Assembly (NCBI RefSeq): GCF_002157835.1
Contig: NZ_CP020809.1
Coordinates: 2,294,001-2,358,000, forward strand
Direction: 5' to 3'
DNA: 64,000 nucleotides
Source: Mycobacterium dioxanotrophicus
Lineage (GTDB): Bacteria; Actinomycetota; Actinomycetes; Mycobacteriales; Mycobacteriaceae
Of this stretch, positions 49,168 through 56,947 are shown one piece after another. The notes below the pieces were generated by a model, which was not told the origin of the DNA, did no database searches, and saw only the letters and a program-made list of their open reading frames with translations. The position numbers were made by a program, and so were the translations under genes. Numbering within the stretch: the first letter of the stretch is position 1; every line of letters begins with the position of its first letter.

Positions 49168-49292
49168 TCCGAAGGTTCTTCGCTGACGGCCTGTACTGGA
49201 TGGTCCTCTTCGGTGCTCTCGTTGGTGTCGCGGTGTACGGGTTGTACTTCACCCCACCGGACACCACAACCATCGTGTGGGAACAGCCATGA
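49164..49292 (+). CDS. 42-residue membrane micro-protein, copy 1
   Basis: MIRRFFADGLYWMVLFGALV then GVAVYGLYFTPPDTTTIVWE: a basic start, one membrane helix and a Thr-rich end. A paralogue is at 52985-53113 with a nearly identical 3' half. ATGA overlaps on both sides. Confidence 0.6.
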   Translation: MIRRFFADGLYWMVLFGALVGVAVYGLYFTPPDTTTIVWEQP

Positions 49293-49471
49293 CCCTGTGC
49301 ATCAAGTGCGGGAAGCGGCCTGCGCGGGCCCCCCATGGTCGATGCCAGTCGTGCTACCAGTCCTGGAAGCATGTCGGAGTGGCTGGCTTCATCCTGGCCG
49401 CGATAGACCGCGGCGACGAGGTGTTGCTGCGCCGCGGTGGCGAGACGGAGAGGGTGGTGTTCGACCTGTGA
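49289..49471 (+). CDS. Small zinc-ribbon protein (60 aa)
   Basis: From ATG 49289. CIKCGKRPARAPHGRCQSCY gives CxxC...CxxC, a zinc ribbon, followed by GFILAAIDRGDEVLLRRGGE. Coupled to the 42-residue membrane gene upstream, as copy 2 is followed by another Cys-motif protein. Confidence 0.6.
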   Translation: MTLCIKCGKRPARAPHGRCQSCYQSWKHVGVAGFILAAIDRGDEVLLRRGGETERVVFDL

Positions 49472-49629
49472 ACCATTGCCTGCAAGCGGACCTGGATGAG
49501 TTGGAACGCACCGATCCGGAGGTTGCTGAGGCTCGGCGGCGACTCGACGAGTTGCCTGAGCAGTTCGCGCGCTACAAGCGGCATATGGATGCCCGGCGTG
49601 CGGTCGGTAAGCGTACGGAGTCGCGATGA
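49468..49629 (+). CDS. Prophage helical protein (53 aa)
   Basis: From GTG 49468 (GTGA overlap). LDELERTDPEVAEARRRLDE is a strongly charged amphipathic helix, probably a short coiled coil. Function unknown. Confidence 0.55.
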   Translation: MNHCLQADLDELERTDPEVAEARRRLDELPEQFARYKRHMDARRAVGKRTESR

Positions 49630-49895
49630 GTGTAGGCGATGGCGCTACCGGCGAGTGGAGCGTGCACGTTCAACCTGGCTGCGAAGCCCATGTGCGACTG
49701 GCGCTTACCGATGTGCTCCCCGACGGTGTCAACGAGATTCAGGCATTCCTGGAACCAGACACCGCGCGAGGGTTGGCGAGGGAGCTGCTGGAACACGCTG
49801 ATTGGTGTGACGAGTGGAAAGCGGGGATGCATCGAGATGATGGCGCTAAAGAAGACTGCCCAGAGATGCTAAGCGAAATTGCCCAGTTGGCTTGA
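49626..49895 (+). CDS. Prophage early protein with 3' end replaced by the IS
   Basis: 89 residues as read, from ATG 49626 (ATGA). The native part runs to KAGMHRD; the next ~18 residues (DGAKEDCPEMLSEIAQLA) come from the IS left end. Joining the flanks across the 4-bp duplication gives KAGMHRDE-stop, with GATGAGTGA overlapping the next ATG. The protein is probably still functional. Family not recognised (RLALTDVLPDGVNEIQAFLE, ARELLEHADWCDEW). Confidence 0.65.
   Translation: MSVGDGATGEWSVHVQPGCEAHVRLALTDVLPDGVNEIQAFLEPDTARGLARELLEHADWCDEWKAGMHRDDGAKEDCPEMLSEIAQLA
49834..49837 (+). repeat. Target-site duplication GAGA, left
   Basis: GAGA here and at 52516-52519 flanks the IS21 element. A 4-bp duplication is within the range known for IS21. 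Confidence 0.65.
49838..49891. repeat. IS21 left terminal inverted repeat
   Basis: Starts TGATGGCGCTAAAGAAG and ends TTGCCCAGTTGGC. Pairs with 52462-52515. Confidence 0.85.
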
Positions 49896-49905
49896 GTGGC
49901 TAAGG

Positions 49906-50205
49906 TTAGCAGGTTCGTCGTTGCAGGGGAACGATTGTGCCGTCGCCGGGGGTGCTGGGGCGGGCAGCTTCTGGAGTGGTCAGCAAAGCGACGATGGTGA
50001 TGGGTTCGCCGCAATGCGGGCAGGAACGGGTGGCGGCCGGCTGTGGGGCGGGTGGCCGGGCCTCGGTGACGGTGGCGGCGGTGTCGCTGTGTTTGCGTTG
50101 CTCCCAGGCGTGTTTGCGGCAGCGGTCTGAGCAGTAGATCTTGGTCGGTGTGGTGGCGGTGAATTCGGTCCAGCAGGCTTGGCAGGAACGGGTCTCAGCT
50201 GACAT
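49906..50205 (-). CDS. IS21 passenger: zinc-ribbon protein
   Basis: 99 residues from ATG 50205, overlapping the istB stop by 11 bases. Two Cys clusters: RSCQACWTEFTATTPTKIYC then SDRCRKHAW (a zinc-ribbon/FCS-like finger), and RSCPHCGEPIT. Classical IS21 elements carry only istA and istB, so a third gene is unusual. A role in target or host factor binding is only a guess. Confidence 0.65.
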   Translation of the reverse strand: MSAETRSCQACWTEFTATTPTKIYCSDRCRKHAWEQRKHSDTAATVTEARPPAPQPAATRSCPHCGEPITIVALLTTPEAARPSTPGDGTIVPLQRRTC

Positions 50206-51002
50206 GGGCGGCGACCGCCTTACGCATCGTTTCGGCGGTGGCTTGGTGGTTGCGCAGCCGGTAGCTGGGTCCGTCGATACCGACCACGGTGGCGCGGTGC
50301 AGTAGCCTGTCCAACATGGCGGCTGCGACGGTGGCGTCTCCGAAAGCGGTTGCCCAGTCAGCGATCCCAACATTGGTTGTCAGAATCGTACTCGACTTCA
50401 GATACCGTTGGTTGATCACCTGGAACAACGCGGATGCCCCATCGCCGGGCAGCGGAAGGTAGCCAAGTTCGTCAATCACCAACAGTTTCGGTCCGGCGAA
50501 GAACCGCATGCAGGTGTGCCAGCGGCCTTCCAGGGCGGCTTTGTGGCAGCGGGCCGCCAGGTCGGCGGCGGTGGTGAAATACACCCGGTGGCCGGCCTCG
50601 ACCGCGCCGCGGGCCAACGCGACGGCCAGCATGGTCTTGCCGACCCGGGTGGGCCGACGAACAGCACGTTGGCCGCGTCGTCGAGGAAGCGCAGACTGGC
50701 CAGGTCGTTGATCAGTTTGGCGTCGACCCCGGCTGGGCGGCGAAATCGAAATCGGCCATGGTCCAGGGTTCGGGCAGACAGGCGAACCGCAACCGTGAGG
50801 TCAGCCGGCGGGCTTCGGTGGCGTTGACCTCGATCTCCAACAGCCGCTCCAAAGCGGCGGTCAGGGACAGGTTTTCGGCGCGGGCGGCATCGAGGATGCG
50901 GGGTAGCGCTTCGGCTGCGTCGCCGAGTTTCAGATAGGACAGATGTGCCCGGAGTTGTTGGTATCGGCGGGCTTCGCTCATCTGTGGGACGGTTTTGCTC
51001 AA
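50195..51002 (-). pseudogene. istB: IstB-like ATPase, two frameshifts
   Basis: The N terminus (SEARRYQQLRAHLSYLKLGD) and C terminus (MRFFAGPKLLVIDELGYLPL; LDRLLHRATVVGIDGPSYRL) are typical of the DnaA-like helper that activates IstA. The frame breaks twice. After AAQPG one G is missing from a G run near 50,730, and inside Walker A (GPPG-VGKT) one G is missing near 50,645. With both restored a ~269-residue protein results. TTG 51002 or ATG 50981 start. Confidence 0.85.
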
Positions 51003-51006
51003 GGGG

Positions 51007-52368
51007 TTACTCCTGGTTCTGTTCGGTTGGATGGTGTTGGGGAACAACGGATAGCCGTGCTGCGGTCGCCGCATAGACGGCCAGATCGATCACTACCTTC
51101 TGGGCGGGATCGTTCGCCGGGGCACCACGCAGCCGCGCGGCCTCGGCAACGGCGGCCACCGAGGGCGGTCGCCGGGTCTTATGAGTGCAAGGCCTGGCCG
51201 TCGAGAACCCCGATAGCACTGCCTGTTCGAGCGCGACGACGTGACCGGCATCGCGCACCACCGCGCCGCTGCCGTCGACCGCGCGGCGGTGCGCGGCAAC
51301 AACGGCTCCCGATGCCGTGGTCAATTGCACGGTGTCAGAGCCCAGGCGGTGGGTGACGGTCACCGTGGCCCGGCCAGCCCCGGCGGCACCGAGTACTGAT
51401 TGCCCCGCCAGGACACCAACGCTTGTGGAGTGACGATGCGGTGTTCGGTCAACTCGGCCGGATACGAACCCGTCGGCAGTGACCGTAGTGGTTCGGCATC
51501 GGCCAGGGCGCCGACGGTGGTGGCCTGCCCGTCGCGGCGCCGGCGGCGCCCGTCGAGCTTCACGCACAGCCGGTCCAGCGACGCCTGGGCTTGCTCGATC
51601 GTGGTGTCGTCGGTGACGGTGCGCCACCAGCGTTGGGCGGCAGCGTGATTGGACTTCTCCACCACACCCTTGCGGTTGCCCCGTCGTGGCGGGCACACAT
51701 CGACGGCGACAGCGTAGTGTTTGGCCACCCCGGCGAACGCCGCGGTGATCCGGCCCGATTCGGGATGACATACCGTGGCCATCCGGTCGAACCGCCACCG
51801 CTGGGTGACCCCACCCAACCGGATGCTGACCGCCTCGATCGCTTCCACGACGTGCGCGAAGTCCTCGGCCGGGCCAGCGCCCCGCGCCAGCGGCTCGAAT
51901 GGGCCAACGCCCCGACCAGCAGGTGGGCATGCCGGTCAGCCGCCCACGATGCTGGTGGATCGGGCAGCTCGACCCAGTCCCACTGAGTCTCGACCCCGGC
52001 GGATGATCGATGACCGCGACGTCGCGGCCCTTGACCGACTGACACGGCTCGCAATGCGGTCGCAGCCCCAGGTTTCGGATTGCCAGGGTCAGCGACGGAT
52101 ACGAGCCGGTAAAACCTAGCTCGACGAGTTCGTCGAACAGGGTTGAGGCCCACAGGTGCGGATCGTCAGCCAGGCGGATCCGGCAGTACTCGACGAACGG
52201 ATCGATCACCAGCGGTTCAGAGCGTTGGCGTTGCCCGGGTACTCGTTCCCCAGCCAGATAGGCCCGAACGGTTCGGCGATTGATCCCGAGATGGCGAGCG
52301 ATCGCCGATATCGACCAACCCTGCTCCCGAAGCGCATGCGCTTCCACATCACCCTCCAGCGACAGCAA
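51007..52368 (-). pseudogene. istA: IstA-like transposase, three frameshifts
   Basis: DDE transposase of IS21. Coherent segments in order: N-terminal HTH and linker (ALREQGWSISAIARHLGINR ... SVKGRDVAVIDHPPG), then VETQWDWVELPDPP, then AIEAVSIRLGGVTQRWRFDR ... NQYSVPPGLAG, then ATVTVTHRLGSDTVQL to the end. Each break (near 51,998, 51,870 and 51,372) is repaired by adding one G to a G run. TTG 52368 start. istB follows four bases after its stop. Confidence 0.85.
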
Positions 52369-52461
52369 ACGACGGCCCTCCCATTCATCAGCGGAAACAC
52401 AACTCCGCTGACGATGAGCAGAACCCCGACAAGCAGTCCGACGACACGCCGAACCACCGCT

Positions 52462-52515
52462 GCCAACTGGGCACTTTCAATTAGCGAGACTGAGCACTTT
52501 CACTTAGCGCCATCA
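52462..52515. repeat. IS21 right terminal inverted repeat
   Basis: Complement starts TGATGGCGCTAAGTGAAAG and carries two CGCTAA-x-TGAAAGTGC repeats 22-23 bp apart. Followed by GAGA (52516-52519), the right target duplication. Confidence 0.85.
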
Positions 52516-52518
52516 GAG

Positions 52519-52704
52519 ATGAGTGACATCGACCGCGTGCGTGAGGCGGCGCTTGAGATCTACACCGACGAGGGAGTGGAGGTTTGGATGGAATCGCCGA
52601 ACCGAATGCTTGATATGCGTTCTCCACGAAGCCTTATCGAGAGCGGCGAGGTGGGGCGCGTACTTGCCTACATCGAGTTTCTGGCAGAGGGGAACTTCGC
52701 ATGA
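52519..52704 (+). CDS. MbcA/ParS-type antitoxin-domain protein (DUF2384)
   Basis: 61 residues from ATG 52519, right after the IS. VREAALEIYTDEGVEVWMES then PNRMLDMRSPRSLIESGEVG matches the Xre/MbcA/ParS toxin-binding domain. No RES-type toxin is adjacent, so it may be an orphan or a phage decoy antitoxin. Its ATG overlapped the stop of the upstream gene before the IS came in. Confidence 0.7.
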   Translation: MSDIDRVREAALEIYTDEGVEVWMESPNRMLDMRSPRSLIESGEVGRVLAYIEFLAEGNFA

Positions 52705-52988
52705 CTCAGAAGCTAGTGAAGGTGCAGGAGTTCGACCGCAGCACCCTGCTTGATATCTGGCTCGACGGCTTCACGTCCGGATTGACCACTGCCGCACAGA
52801 ATCTCTCGGGATGCGGTGGCGATATGGCCGACAAGTTCGCCGATGACGTCGTCATTGGAATAAAGAAAGACCCTGCCGCGATGGAGACGATTCGCCGCGA
52901 GGTATTCGAGCGGGTCACTGGGATGTTCGACGCCAACGAGGCGACTAGAGAGTTGACGGTGAACATCGAAGAGGGCGGTCCCGCATGA
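52701..52988 (+). CDS. Prophage early protein (95 aa)
   Basis: ATG 52701 (ATGA overlap). FDRSTLLDIWLDGFTSGLTT, a small Cys/Gly turn (SGCGGDMADKFADDVVIGI) and an acidic helical end. Follows the DUF2384 gene but shows no RES or other toxin motif. Confidence 0.6.
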   Translation: MTQKLVKVQEFDRSTLLDIWLDGFTSGLTTAAQNLSGCGGDMADKFADDVVIGIKKDPAAMETIRREVFERVTGMFDANEATRELTVNIEEGGPA

Positions 52989-53113
52989 TCCGCAGGTTTT
53001 TCACTGATGGCACATGCTGGTTGGCTATCGCGTTCCTCATCATCATCGGCGCGGTGTACGGGTTGTACTTCACCCCACCGGACACCACAACCATCGTGTG
53101 GATGCAGCCATGA
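52985..53113 (+). CDS. 42-residue membrane micro-protein, copy 2
   Basis: MIRRFFTDGTCWLAIAFLII then IGAVYGLYFTPPDTTTIVWM. Same length and ends as copy 1 (49164-49292); the 3' ~50 bp are nearly identical while the membrane helix has diverged. ATGA overlaps on both sides. Confidence 0.6.
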   Translation: MIRRFFTDGTCWLAIAFLIIIGAVYGLYFTPPDTTTIVWMQP

Positions 53114-53847
53114 GCACCTGCGCCAGGCCCAATTGCCCCAACTCTGCACAGCCCGGCAAGAACCGGGGCATGTGCGAGAAGCACTACAACCTTGATCCCG
53201 AACGCGGATACGTCGACCCGGGGCCGTCGCGTGAACGCATCGAACTCCTGCGCTCCCGGGGCGTCACCATCGCGATGATGAACCAGCACGGCCTGTCGAA
53301 GTTCGGCGTCCGTCGAGTCCAGACCGCTGAAAGGATCCGCAAGGCCACCGAAGCCAAGGTCTTCTCCATCCCCGTCCCCGAGAGCCTGGTGCGCACCAGG
53401 GCGCATGTGGACGCGATCGGCACCACCCGTCGCATACAGGCTCTCGTGGCGCTGGGCTGGACACAAGGTCAGATCGCGGCCGAGTTGGGCACGAAGCAGA
53501 CTGCTGTCTCTGCGATCGCGTTGCGCGGCAAGGTCACAGCGGAGACCGCTATCGCAGTGAAGGAACTGTTCGAGCGGTGGTCGATGACCCTCGGCCCGTC
53601 GTCACTGACACGGCTGCGAGCCATCGCGAAGGGGTGGGCGCCACCACTGGCGTGGGACGAACTCGACGACCCGGGGGAGAAGCCGAACCTCGGCAGCAGA
53701 CGCCGTGTCCCGTTCCCCGAGCGGTACCGGGAACTGCGGGCGATGAGCCTCTCCGACGAGATGATCGCCCGCCGGATGGGTATCGATCCGGAATCCCTTG
53801 AACGCCAGTTGATGCGGCACGGGCTGTATGAGCGGAGGTCAGCATGA
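53110..53847 (+). CDS. Zinc-finger/HTH DNA-binding protein
   Basis: 245 residues from ATG 53110. N-terminal Cys/His knuckle: CARPNCPNSAQPGKNRGMCE then KHY. Two helix-turn-helix-like stretches follow: ELLRSRGVTIAMMNQHGLSK and LGWTQGQIAAELGTKQTAVS. A third (RAMSLSDEMIARRMGIDPES) sits at the C terminus. Typical of early regulators in mycobacteriophages. Target unknown. Confidence 0.7.
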   Translation: MSTCARPNCPNSAQPGKNRGMCEKHYNLDPERGYVDPGPSRERIELLRSRGVTIAMMNQHGLSKFGVRRVQTAERIRKATEAKVFSIPVPESLVRTRAHVDAIGTTRRIQALVALGWTQGQIAAELGTKQTAVSAIALRGKVTAETAIAVKELFERWSMTLGPSSLTRLRAIAKGWAPPLAWDELDDPGEKPNLGSRRRVPFPERYRELRAMSLSDEMIARRMGIDPESLERQLMRHGLYERRSA

Positions 53848-54176
53848 TCGATATCGATTCGAGATTCACGCAGGTGTTCGGACTTTTGTCCCAGGCGGTT
53901 TCGATCATCGGGGAACCTGGCGGCCTGTACGACGAAACGGTAGACGACAGTCTCGCGGCAGCGCTGGCTGCGATCAGCGTGGCCCGCGAGCACGTTGATA
54001 CAGCGAAACGCAGGCTCGCGCAATGCCCGGCCAGGACCATGTCGGGCGGCCAATGCGAACACATGACAGGCCATAACGGGCCGCACTGCCGCGCGCTTCC
54101 GCACGGTCGTTACGAGTGGACCGATGAGCAAGTTACTGCGGCGATAGCCGATTGGGAGAAGAGGGCAAGACGATGA
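53844..54176 (+). CDS. Prophage protein with Cys/His cluster (110 aa)
   Basis: ATG 53844 (ATGA). A helical N-terminal half (VDDSLAAALAAISVAREHVD) and a C-terminal cluster CPARTMSGGQCEHMTGHNGP then HC, a likely zinc site. Family unknown. Confidence 0.6.
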   Translation: MIDIDSRFTQVFGLLSQAVSIIGEPGGLYDETVDDSLAAALAAISVAREHVDTAKRRLAQCPARTMSGGQCEHMTGHNGPHCRALPHGRYEWTDEQVTAAIADWEKRARR

Positions 54177-54637
54177 GTGATCCAGCGGCAACGTTGGCGT
54201 TGGTTAAGTGGCTCGAAGACCGGTTGAAGAACTGGAAGGCCGAAGCGAAGACGCAGCTCGGCTTGTTGGCGGGGGAGCGGAAAGCCGCCGTGGTGGGTGG
54301 GCAGGTGATCGGTCACATCACCATGACGAAAGGCCGTAAGACTGCCCGCGTCGTCTCCGAAGCTGGACTCCTGGCCTACGTGAAAGCCAACTACCCCAGT
54401 GAGATTGAGGTGGAGGAGCGGATCCGGCCCGCGTTCCTCAAGCAGCTCCTGGATGAGACGGCGAAGAAGGGTGCGTTCGTCGACACCGATGGTGTGGTGA
54501 TCGACGGGCTGATCGACGTAGCGCAGGGCGATCCGTACCCCACGGCACGGCTTGCGGAGGACGCGGACATCACGATCGCTGGGCTGCTGTCACGCGGGGC
54601 GCTGGGGATCGACGGGCTGAGGCAGATCGAACAATGA
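54173..54637 (+). CDS. Prophage protein preceding the RecA-like ATPase (154 aa)
   Basis: ATG 54173. ALVKWLEDRLKNWKAEAKTQ, then VIGHITMTKGRKTARVVSEA and VEERIRPAFLKQLLDETAKK. Genes like this often sit directly before Sak4-like recombinases in actinophages. It may be a partner, but no catalytic motif is seen. Confidence 0.65.
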   Translation: MSDPAATLALVKWLEDRLKNWKAEAKTQLGLLAGERKAAVVGGQVIGHITMTKGRKTARVVSEAGLLAYVKANYPSEIEVEERIRPAFLKQLLDETAKKGAFVDTDGVVIDGLIDVAQGDPYPTARLAEDADITIAGLLSRGALGIDGLRQIEQ

Positions 54638-55644
54638 CCCTCAAGACAAGACCACCGACGTGCTCTGTTCCTTGGCCGTTGCTGCTCGTTGAAGGTGGTG
54701 AGAAAGCGGGCAAATCGTGGGCGGCTGCGGTCCTCTCATCGTCGGACAAGGTTAGCCGGACACTCTGGATCGACTGGGGTGAAGGTGCGGCCGACGAGTA
54801 CGGCGCCATCCCCGGGGCCCGGTACGAAGTGGTCGAGCATGACGGCACCTGGCCCTCCATCATCGAGCAGGTCAAGGCCGCTCGGGATGAAGCCCAACGC
54901 GCTGTCGACGCCGGCGATAAACCCGTCGTCCTGGTGATCGACTCCATGACCGCCGAATGGTCTGACCTCAAGGAGTGGGTGGATGCGAAGGCGAGGAGGC
55001 GTGACGCCAACCGCAAGAAGTTGGAGAAGGATCCTGAAGCCGAGATTCAGATCACCCCGGACCTGTGGAACCTCGCGAACGGCCGCCACAAGGATTTGAT
55101 GCGGATTCTCATGAGGTTCCCCGGGATTGTGGTGATGACGGCGCGGGGTGCTGATCAGATGGAGATGGAGAACGGTAAGCCCACCACCAGGCGGACGTGG
55201 AAGGTGGAGGGGCAGAAGGATTTAGCGTTCGATGCGTCGGTGTGGGTGCGGTTGGGGCGTGGTGAGCATCCGCAGATCATCGGGGCCCGCTCAGTGCATG
55301 CGGGGATCGTGCCGGGTGAGGACAAGGCGAAGCGTGTTCCGGATATGACGTTGGAACAGTTGGTGTTCGACATTTTGAGGTGTGATCCGAAGACGGCGCA
55401 TGTTCGGGAGTTCGCATCGGTGCAGGACCGGGTTCTGGATTTGTTGGATCGGGTGGATCGTGCTGGGTCGAAGGATGAGCTGACCGGGGTTTGGCGTGAG
55501 GCCAAGGCCAGTGAGGTGTTGAACGTCGGTGTGTTGGATGGGCCGACGGTGCAGGACGCCATCATGGCCCGCGCGCAGGTGTTGGAGGCTGCACCGCCTG
55601 CTGAGTCAGAGCCGGTGCAGCAGGAACTGGGGGCCGCATCGTGA
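54634..55644 (+). CDS. Sak4-like RecA-fold ATPase
   Basis: 336 residues. P-loop GGEKAGKS (residues 21-28), Walker B VVLVIDSMTAEW, and RecA-like core FPGIVVMTARGADQMEMENG. The family (phage Sak4/AAA_24) assists strand annealing or exchange. It sits with HNH, helicase and methylase genes in the replication/recombination module. ATGA overlap upstream, GTGA downstream. Confidence 0.78.
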   Translation: MTLKTRPPTCSVPWPLLLVEGGEKAGKSWAAAVLSSSDKVSRTLWIDWGEGAADEYGAIPGARYEVVEHDGTWPSIIEQVKAARDEAQRAVDAGDKPVVLVIDSMTAEWSDLKEWVDAKARRRDANRKKLEKDPEAEIQITPDLWNLANGRHKDLMRILMRFPGIVVMTARGADQMEMENGKPTTRRTWKVEGQKDLAFDASVWVRLGRGEHPQIIGARSVHAGIVPGEDKAKRVPDMTLEQLVFDILRCDPKTAHVREFASVQDRVLDLLDRVDRAGSKDELTGVWREAKASEVLNVGVLDGPTVQDAIMARAQVLEAAPPAESEPVQQELGAAS

Positions 55645-56006
55645 GCCGCCGCCAGACGGGGTTCCCCCCTCTCGTGCGGACACTTATCTACGAGCGGTCC
55701 GCGGGCCGGTGCGAGCGGTGCGACGAGTGGGCGAGCGACTGCGAGATACATCATCGTCGACCACGCGGGGCTGGATCGACCCGCCGGCCGGAAACCAACT
55801 ATGCCTCCAACGGGGTGCTGCTGTGTGCAGAGTGTCATCGGCACGTCGAAAGCTACCGGGCCAAGGCATTCGATGACGGCTGGCTGGTCCGGCAGTCCCA
55901 TGACCCGAAGGCGCGGCGTGTGTTTCGGCGTGAGCAGTGGGTGTTCCTTGATGACGAGGGTGGTTGGCGTCCGGCGCCTGAACCTGTTGAGGGGAGGGCG
56001 TCGTGA
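55641..56006 (+). CDS. HNH endonuclease
   Basis: 121 residues from GTG 55641. HNH with zinc Cys pairs: GRCERCDEWASDCEIHHRRP, then N in NYASNGVLLCAECHRHVESY. It cleaves DNA as a free-standing nuclease. It does not carry homing or HNH-terminase features, and no terminase gene is adjacent. Confidence 0.85.
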   Translation: MSRRQTGFPPLVRTLIYERSAGRCERCDEWASDCEIHHRRPRGAGSTRRPETNYASNGVLLCAECHRHVESYRAKAFDDGWLVRQSHDPKARRVFRREQWVFLDDEGGWRPAPEPVEGRAS

Positions 56007-56149
56007 GCTTCGACGCTGTGTGCCTGGATTGCCCTGTGTGGGCTCGTAACCCATCCCATTTTCCTGATCGGGATGGCGCTGAACAGTTCGCGGATCGGCA
56101 CACACGCATGTACGCGGGGCATGTCGTGGACATCCAGGAGACGGCATGA
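56003..56149 (+). CDS. Small Cys-containing prophage protein (48 aa)
   Basis: GTG 56003 to TGA 56149, tiled by GTGA and ATGA. SFDAVCLDCPVWARNPSHFP and FADRHTRMYAGHVVDIQ: one CxxC and distal His residues, a possible zinc knuckle. Function unknown. Confidence 0.6.
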   Translation: MSFDAVCLDCPVWARNPSHFPDRDGAEQFADRHTRMYAGHVVDIQETA

Positions 56150-56478
56150 ACGACGCAGAGAACCTGATCACCGACGTGCTCGTCCGACATGAGCCGCTGA
56201 ACGGTGGGGATTCATGCGACTGCGGCTGGTGGTGGGATCAGGCCGAGGGGCGCAACCACCCCGAGCATGTTGCCGCTGAGATCGTCAAGGCACTCGGAGG
56301 ACTCACGCGCGCATGGGCTGCAGTTCTGCCCGATGATTCGTATTTCGGCCCGTACCACGAAGCTTATGAGATCAGGCGCAACGAGGCGCGCCAGCAGGCT
56401 GAGGCTGACGTGGCGGAATACGAAGACTCGGCGCTGAAGTCGCGTTGGGTGTCCGGCTGGAGCGAGGTTCAGCCATGA
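56146..56478 (+). CDS. Prophage protein (110 aa)
   Basis: ATG 56146. HEPLNGGDSCDCGWWWDQAE followed by HPEHVAAEIVKALGGLTRAW is a recurring mycobacteriophage layout: a short Cys/Trp motif, then a His-containing helix. Role unknown. Confidence 0.65.
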   Translation: MNDAENLITDVLVRHEPLNGGDSCDCGWWWDQAEGRNHPEHVAAEIVKALGGLTRAWAAVLPDDSYFGPYHEAYEIRRNEARQQAEADVAEYEDSALKSRWVSGWSEVQP

Positions 56479-56663
56479 GCATCATGTGTGCCCACTGTGG
56501 TCATCTACCCCACCCTGATCGTCGATGCCGTGTTGTGCGTATCGACGGACCCCCATCCGACAAGGGCCGGAAGGTTGGTGACTCCTACGAGCACACCGGA
56601 CGCAACGAAACCCCCTGCACCTGCACCACTTACACGCCTGAACTGAACGGAGCCGAAAAATGA
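56475..56663 (+). CDS. Zinc-ribbon-like prophage protein (62 aa)
   Basis: ATG 56475. MCAHCGHLPHPDRRC near the start and TPCTCTTY near the end supply five Cys and two His. ATGA overlaps at both ends. Confidence 0.6.
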   Translation: MSIMCAHCGHLPHPDRRCRVVRIDGPPSDKGRKVGDSYEHTGRNETPCTCTTYTPELNGAEK

Positions 56664-56947
56664 ACGCTTGCGAAGACGAAACCGAGCCTCTCGGTGGGGG
56701 GCCTGTGGACACCCTGGCTGTGATCGAGCACGGGGCGGCACGCGGGTTTTGGCGGGGTGCTGATGAGGTGCTGGCCGTCAAGCAGCTCGCCGAACGACAA
56801 ACCCAGGCGCTCAACGCGGTCCGGGAGCTATGTGGCGACTTGATTGCCCAGGGTAGGGGACATGGAGCTGCGCCGACGAGATCCGATGTTATTGCCGCGG
56901 CGGTAGCGGAGTCCATTCTGACGCTCATCGAGGCGGCCGGCGCGTGA
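56660..56947 (+). CDS. Prophage protein preceding the methylase (95 aa)
   Basis: ATG 56660. GAARGFWRGADEVLAVKQLA and SDVIAAAVAESILTLIEAAG; helical, no motif recognised. It overlaps the dcm GTG (GTGA). Confidence 0.6.
   Translation: MNACEDETEPLGGGPVDTLAVIEHGAARGFWRGADEVLAVKQLAERQTQALNAVRELCGDLIAQGRGHGAAPTRSDVIAAAVAESILTLIEAAGA

Larger units (their letters stand above)
49838..52515 (-). mobile_element. IS21-family insertion sequence (2,678 bp)
   Basis: Terminal inverted repeats begin TGATGGCGCTAA at both ends and stay similar for ~54 bp, including internal CGCTAA...GAAA...GCCCAG repeats that resemble IS21 multiple transposase-binding sites. The minus strand encodes IstA (transposase), IstB (ATPase helper) and a zinc-ribbon passenger. 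Both ist genes are frameshifted as read. It lies at a gene junction in the prophage. Confidence 0.9.

Noticed and set aside
52701..52988. Toxin partner for the DUF2384 antitoxin-like gene
   Set aside because: The adjacent 95-aa protein shows no RES or other toxin motif.
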